From NCBI GenBank assembly GCA_005281725.1, contig SSBO01000008.1, forward strand, positions 1,984,001 to 2,048,000: a stretch of 64,000 nt of DNA, given 5' to 3'. Position numbers and translations under genes: made by a program. Shown one piece after another: positions 62,401-64,000 of the stretch (the stretch's first letter is position 1; every line of letters begins with the position of its first letter). Below the pieces are notes generated by a model that saw nothing but the letters and a program-made list of their open reading frames with translations, was not told the origin of the DNA and searched no databases. Source of the DNA: Wuchereria bancrofti (lineage: Eukaryota > Nematoda > Chromadorea > Rhabditida > Onchocercidae).

Positions 62401-62537
62401 CGTATAGCCAGTTGGTATATCTTCTTTAATTGTAGCACTATAGATAGGTTGTGTAAAGATAGGAATGTTATCATTCATATCTTTTATATAAATATCTAAT
62501 GGTACTTCACTTTCTTTACCATCTTCTTGTGCAATAA
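15988..62537 (-). CDS. hmr-1: Classical cadherin, long many-EC isoform (5' end beyond window)
   Basis: This is a type-I membrane adhesion protein of the HMR-1/DN-cadherin class, expected to bind beta-catenin and p120-catenin. Exons upstream of the big intron: 62537-62391, 62125-61923, 61418-61278, 61158-61083, 60983-60834, 60719-60607, 60260-60084, 59986-~59852, 59283-59106, 58778-58611, 58345-58278, 57748-57595, 57346-57207, 57082-56829, 56429-56286, 56143-56034, 55829-55635, 55014-54814, 54536-54452, 54132-53978, 53871-53787, 53174-53024, 52783-52678. Then exon L 30144-29915. Shared exons: 26019-25886, 25662-25503, 25207-25128, 24806-24649, 23407-23222, 22867-22730, 22604-22449, 22159-21935, 21731-21436, 21119-20903, 20792-20646, 20476-20231, 20087-19875, 19444-19284, 19159-19030, 18720-18475, 18236-18119, 17886-17653, 16786-16681, 16494-16431, 16050-15988. 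About 2,350 codons are visible. Phases match throughout, except that my two counts for the exon ending near 59852 differ by one base. Confidence 0.93.
17653..18236 (-). CDS. hmr-1: Transmembrane segment and p120-catenin-type juxtamembrane tail
   Basis: Exon 18236-18119 ends in a hydrophobic run ([15 protein letters not shown]) that continues into exon 17886-17653 (MMVLLMVVY), followed by the stop-transfer TRRH. The juxtamembrane part reads [19 protein letters not shown], matching the DNV-YxxEGGGEED core that binds p120-catenin in classical cadherins. Binding itself is inferred from the family. Confidence 0.92.
18475..20087 (-). CDS. hmr-1: Second EGF, second laminin-G and third cysteine-rich module
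   Basis: Exon 20087-19875 closes EGF 2 ([13 protein letters not shown]) and starts laminin-G 2 ([11 protein letters not shown]). Exons 19444-19284 and 19159-19030 continue it. Exon 18720-18475 ends it ([15 protein letters not shown]) and adds a cysteine-rich EGF-like module ([26 protein letters not shown]). Confidence 0.9.
20231..21731 (-). CDS. hmr-1: First EGF-like module and first laminin-G domain
   Basis: Exon 21731-21436 carries an EGF-like module ([12 protein letters not shown], then [10 protein letters not shown]) and begins laminin-G ([22 protein letters not shown]). Exons 21119-20903 ([25 protein letters not shown]), 20792-20646 and 20476-20231 complete it, with the terminal FKGCIRDL motif. 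The last exon also opens the second EGF-like module (GPYCIHGEC). Confidence 0.9.
21935..23407 (-). CDS. hmr-1: Primitive classical cadherin (membrane-proximal) region
   Basis: Exons 23407-23222, 22867-22730, 22604-22449 and 22159-21935 encode a region that is not an EC repeat. It contains [17 protein letters not shown], which I recognise as the conserved start of the membrane-proximal domain of invertebrate N-cadherin-type proteins, later [11 protein letters not shown], and a cysteine cluster ([14 protein letters not shown]). This region is diagnostic for non-vertebrate classical cadherins, as opposed to Fat or Flamingo types. Confidence 0.88.
24649..26019 (-). CDS. hmr-1: Shared membrane-proximal EC repeats
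   Basis: Exons 26019-25886, 25662-25503, 25207-25128 and 24806-24649 complete one EC repeat ([35 protein letters not shown]) and encode the last one ([21 protein letters not shown], ending GDENDSP). Both isoforms use them. The linker to the next module reads GDENDSP rather than DxNDNxP. Confidence 0.92.
26488..26777. repeat. Large ATT/ATC triplet microsatellite
   Basis: About 290 bp of nearly pure (att)n interspersed with atc, in the 3.5-kb intron between exon S and the shared exon at 26019. The long frame readable through it is a by-product of the triplet repeat and not a gene. Confidence 0.95.
29503..29852 (-). CDS. hmr-1: Exon S: alternative first coding exon of the short cadherin
   Basis: The minus strand reads GGAATTTTCAG|CATATG at 29862-29847, a near-perfect nematode acceptor just before the start codon. 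The protein begins with a basic/His-rich stretch, then a hydrophobic core ([15 protein letters not shown]) ending at EGEE, which I read as a signal peptide with a long n-region. About 25 residues of non-cadherin sequence follow, then an EC A/B-strand start ([25 protein letters not shown]). It ends NL(T) at donor AC|GTAAGT in phase 2 and joins A|TTTCGA at 26019 to restore NLT-FRIN. The acceptor has no in-frame cis partner: exon L joined here would reach TAA after 15 codons. Confidence 0.85.
29853..29914 (-). promoter_or_regulatory. Putative trans-splice acceptor region for the short cadherin
   Basis: Only 62 bp separate the exon L donor (GTGAGT from 29914) from the exon S acceptor (TTTTCAG ending at 29853). 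The promoter and any 5' leader of the short form must therefore overlap exon L or the adjacent end of the large intron. A start codon three bases downstream of the acceptor is typical of spliced-leader trans-splicing in nematodes. This is inference from sequence; no transcript data are available to me. Confidence 0.55.
29915..30144 (-). CDS. hmr-1: Exon L: alternative exon linking upstream EC repeats in the long cadherin
   Basis: It begins after TTTGTAG in phase 0 and reads [19 protein letters not shown], the end of one EC repeat, continuing upstream exon text ...GVLRVKK across the 22.5-kb intron. It then has the calcium linker DRNDNPP and the start of the next EC repeat ([26 protein letters not shown]). 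It ends GCA GT|GTGAGT in phase 2 and joins 26019 to give DTAV-FRIN. Its last half is structurally equivalent to the EC part of exon S, so the two are mutually exclusive alternatives for the same strands of one EC repeat. Confidence 0.9.
32150..32560. repeat. 25-bp minisatellite
   Basis: About 17 tandem copies of a 25-bp unit (atgacaaaactcccgatgag plus atgat) mixed with a shortened 21-bp version (atgaactcccaatgagatg plus at). A higher-order 25+25+21 pattern is visible. Because 25 is not a multiple of three and the unit lacks minus-strand stops in some frames, long repeated open frames ([13 protein letters not shown]) appear in more than one minus frame; I do not call them coding. Confidence 0.9.
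36000..36245. repeat. Purine-rich, G-rich island with ggagtggtcagg repeats
   Basis: A stretch with clearly higher G content than its surroundings. It starts with gagcggcggcgtaaagtgg and then has several imperfect copies of a ggagtggtcaggga / agtgaaaagagaga unit on the plus strand. Short plus-strand open frames exist but show no recognisable domain. Confidence 0.7.
44520..44674. other. Assembly gap (155 N)
   Basis: A run of N flanked on the left by CT/CA-rich simple repeats (44411-44505) and on the right by an AAT run, within the large intron. An open frame spanning the gap is artefactual. Confidence 0.99.
46222..46507. repeat. Two-copy ~143-bp tandem duplication
   Basis: The segment from acattgataaaa(a)caaattt to caaaaatgattagagaaat is present at about 46228-46364 and again at 46367-46507 with only a few differences, so the duplication looks recent. 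Confidence 0.9.
47815..48262. repeat. Four-copy ~115-bp tandem array
   Basis: Four copies of a unit beginning cacttctacaaatttagag and ending cttaattataattgaa, starting near 47826, 47938, 48045 and 48154. The two middle copies are almost identical (gctgatattttcatt), and the outer two share gccgacattttttcatt. Confidence 0.92.
49650..50335. repeat. Eight-copy 80-95-bp satellite-like array
   Basis: Eight tandem copies of a unit containing cattattgaaacaattccgg, then attacttttcag, then aatgaaat. The central copies (49.75-50.0 kb) are almost identical, while the outer ones carry substitutions and an extra gcatttcaa segment. Each unit includes the palindrome ttccggaa and a tttTCAG-like plus-strand acceptor. 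Confidence 0.92.
52678..62537 (-). CDS. hmr-1: Long-isoform EC repeat exons (about ten EC repeats)
   Basis: Twenty-three exons encode consecutive cadherin repeats of about 100 residues. Linker motifs from N- to C-terminal side: KDMNDNIP (62.47 kb), TENSNDEAP (61.40), ADVNNNKP (60.69), LDINDNAP (59.92), HEKQQSAP (58.68), RDKNDAVP (57.29), IDINDNPP (56.39), DDVNDNAP (55.75), RDINDNAP (54.51) and DVNDNEP (53.13). LDRE/LDYE-type and ATD/AxDxD motifs recur at the expected spacing. Donors and acceptors are canonical GT-AG throughout this block. The first visible exon starts mid-repeat in phase 1, so more EC repeats and the long-form signal peptide lie beyond the right edge. Confidence 0.93.
53225..53595. 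repeat. Three-copy tandem repeat in EC intron
   Basis: Three copies of a unit of about 90-105 bp containing gcaattgataaa, aaatcattttttataata and ataagtgatagta(a/c)ttag, between the exons ending at 53787 and starting at 53174. Confidence 0.88.
55165..55640. repeat. Tandem copies of an EC-exon fragment inside the upstream intron
   Basis: The exon text gtcttcggtatatctcggtc ... atataaatccttctcaaa at 55667-55733 recurs at about 55178-55236 and 55463-55522. The copies continue into identical flanking text (attaaattattagctt, gcggtagaaatttgttta, aaaaccttatcag). The middle copy lacks a base in an A run relative to the exon, so it is out of frame; I read both as non-functional partial exon duplicates. 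Confidence 0.88.
56400..56560. repeat. Duplicated exon start and splice acceptor
   Basis: The text tcacaaaaatttgtacttta acaatatctgaaat spans the 5' end of the exon starting at 56429 and its acceptor. It occurs again at about 56471-56503, followed by shared aaattaaatttaggtgaatt text. The second copy contains a complete TTTCAG acceptor and about 27 bases of exon. Confidence 0.88.
58785..59065. repeat. Two-copy ~140-bp tandem duplication in EC intron
   Basis: The segment aatttccagttaaaattta ... tttctttagttttatttaaa ... ctttcatatcttcaaattt is present at about 58800-58912 and again at 58945-59060. Confidence 0.88.
60295..60550. repeat. Two-copy ~137-bp tandem duplication in EC intron
   Basis: The segment gatttatgtttatttaaatt ... 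cccttaaaaagtgtctaaat ... agatgaattaaagaaaaa appears at about 60302-60408 and 60438-60545, in the intron between exons 60719-60607 and 60260-60084. Confidence 0.88.
61482..61870. repeat. Short tandem array (37-48 bp unit) in EC intron
   Basis: About nine copies of a unit containing ttaaattaactaaactaatg then attttaattcaaagagcg, with length variants. It lies between exons 62125-61923 and 61418-61278. Confidence 0.9.
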
Positions 62538-63721
62538 CTGAAAATTTTAAAAATTTTCATTTTTAAAATTTCAACTCATTTTATTTCTTACTGATAATGT
62601 TTTTATTTTTATTTGAATCATCCGAAAATTCTAACTTTTCATTTTAAAATCACTGATTTTTTTTTTTTAAAAAGAAACTAAGATATCGCTTATGTCTTAT
62701 AAAAATTAATTAATCTTATATAAAAATTAATTAATTAAATAAAAATTAATCTTAATTTAATGCCACGCCTATTATAGAAGAAACAACCAAGCAAATTTTT
62801 ATTGCATTGCTAGTTAATTGGAATTATTTCAGAAATTTAAACTTTGATAGTTAAAAGATCATTATGGATTTATAGCATTAATTATGCATGTATAATATGA
62901 AATGAGACTTAGCAATTGTCAATTAAAATTTTTTAATTAAAAAAGTAGAAAGTGCTATTAGTCTTAATAATGGATACTTTTAAATTTGTTTTATGCATTT
63001 TTTTTTTTGTAGATTTTTTCCATTTTCTTTAAAATATATTAATTTTTTTAAGATTTCAAATATTCTAACTTATATTTAGCAATTCAGATGTATTCTATTT
63101 ATAGCATATTTTTCTAGAAACTTAGAAGAATTCATTAGTTTTATAAGGTAAGTTATAATTATTTATAAGTTAACTATAATTATAAAAAAAAAAATTATAA
63201 CTTGGAAATTATAATTTAAAAATGAAATTATAAGTTAGATGGCATTAGAAAGAATAGGTAACAGCTTTTTATTTTTCATAAAAATGTTTGAATTATTTAA
63301 CTCATTCAGTTTAACTATTATTTTTTGTCTTATAATGTGGCTTATTCTGTCTAATTTAAATTATTAGTTTAATTTAAAATAGAGCAAAAACAAAAACAAA
63401 AAAAAAAAGAGAAAGAATAAATTTACAAACCGAAAACTAATAAAAAGTTCTTTTATTATTTGAAAGTTTTTCAAATTAGAAAGAAGAAAAGTAGGAAAAA
63501 TTATTTCAGCTTGAACGAACAAAAGACTACGACAAAACTTGTGTATTATTTAAATTGTTTAAAAATTTTTAAGCATAACTCATCAGATCTATTGATTTAC
63601 TTTTTTACTTAAATAATTTTAATTTGAATTTGTATTTATATCTTTTCTTAAACAGACATATATGCCACAATACTATGTTACAGTCTACATATTCAACTTT
63701 TTTTGTTTATTTATATTCCAC

Positions 63722-63754
<33 letters not shown>

Positions 63755-64000
63755 TAATTTATGTCAATAAAACTATTCTTTATCATATATGATGTAGTTA
63801 AAATTTCTCAAAATCAAATGAAGCATATCACAAATAAAATTGGATTTGAAATGTAAGCTAGACTTTTCCATTCGTTTGGAGACGAAAATTAAGACTGCTT
63901 AAGCTTATTATAAGACTAAATTAGAAATTTTATAAAAGAACGAAGAAGTGAAGCGGAAAATTCATGTATAGCTTAAATATCAGATATAAACAAGATAATC
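62538..64000 (-). other. Right-hand end: upstream cadherin intron, no exon seen
   Basis: The first visible exon begins at 62537 in phase 1, so this stretch should be intron of the long isoform. I found no EC linker motif (DxNDN) or LDRE-like motif on the minus strand. It is low-complexity AT-rich sequence with a poly-A run at about 63726-63753. Confidence 0.7.

Overview
The window is AT-rich, intron-rich eukaryotic nuclear DNA, most likely from a nematode. Introns are mostly a few hundred bases and many acceptors read TTTTCAG or TTTTAG. All protein-coding sequence I can support is on the minus strand. It belongs to two genes of animal-specific families. I built the exon chains by hand, and reading phase matches across every junction except two flagged splice sites and one 1-nt count near 59.85 kb. 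The species cannot be named from this window.

Region 1-8.4 kb: a p90 ribosomal S6 kinase (RSK; rskn-1/RPS6KA type). Fourteen coding exons run from the ATG at 8361-8363 to 566. They give 708 codons covering an N-terminal AGC kinase, the regulatory linker with a hydrophobic motif, and a C-terminal CaMK-type kinase. Only the extreme C-terminus lies beyond the left edge. Region 8.4-16.0 kb: intergenic, with simple repeats and no supported gene.

Region 16.0 kb to beyond 62.5 kb: one very large classical cadherin gene of the HMR-1/N-cadherin type. Reading from high to low coordinates (gene 5' to 3'), it has a long run of cadherin (EC) repeats (62.5-52.7 kb), a 22.5-kb intron (52.68-30.14 kb), two alternative exons (30.14-29.50 kb), the shared last EC repeats (26.0-24.6 kb), a membrane-proximal primitive-cadherin region, EGF and laminin-G modules, a transmembrane segment, and a cytoplasmic tail with p120-catenin-type and beta-catenin-type binding motifs. 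It stops at 15988-15990. The 5' end of the long form lies beyond the right edge.

The most interesting structure is at 29.50-30.14 kb. Exon L (30144-29915) carries the long isoform from the upstream EC repeats. Exon S (29852-29503) starts at a TTTTCAG acceptor, has an ATG three bases later, and encodes a signal peptide. Both exons end in phase 2 at the same structural point of an EC repeat and join in frame to the same downstream exon (26019). The gene can therefore make a long many-EC cadherin and a short secreted-and-anchored cadherin of about 1,274 residues. This resembles the two-promoter hmr-1a/hmr-1b arrangement reported for C. elegans. Direct joining of L to S would shift frame to an early stop, so S is best explained by an internal promoter, probably with spliced-leader trans-splicing.

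A second theme is local tandem duplication. Many introns carry their own unrelated repeat family (units from about 25 to 190 bp), and in two places the duplication has copied pieces of exon or a splice acceptor into the intron.
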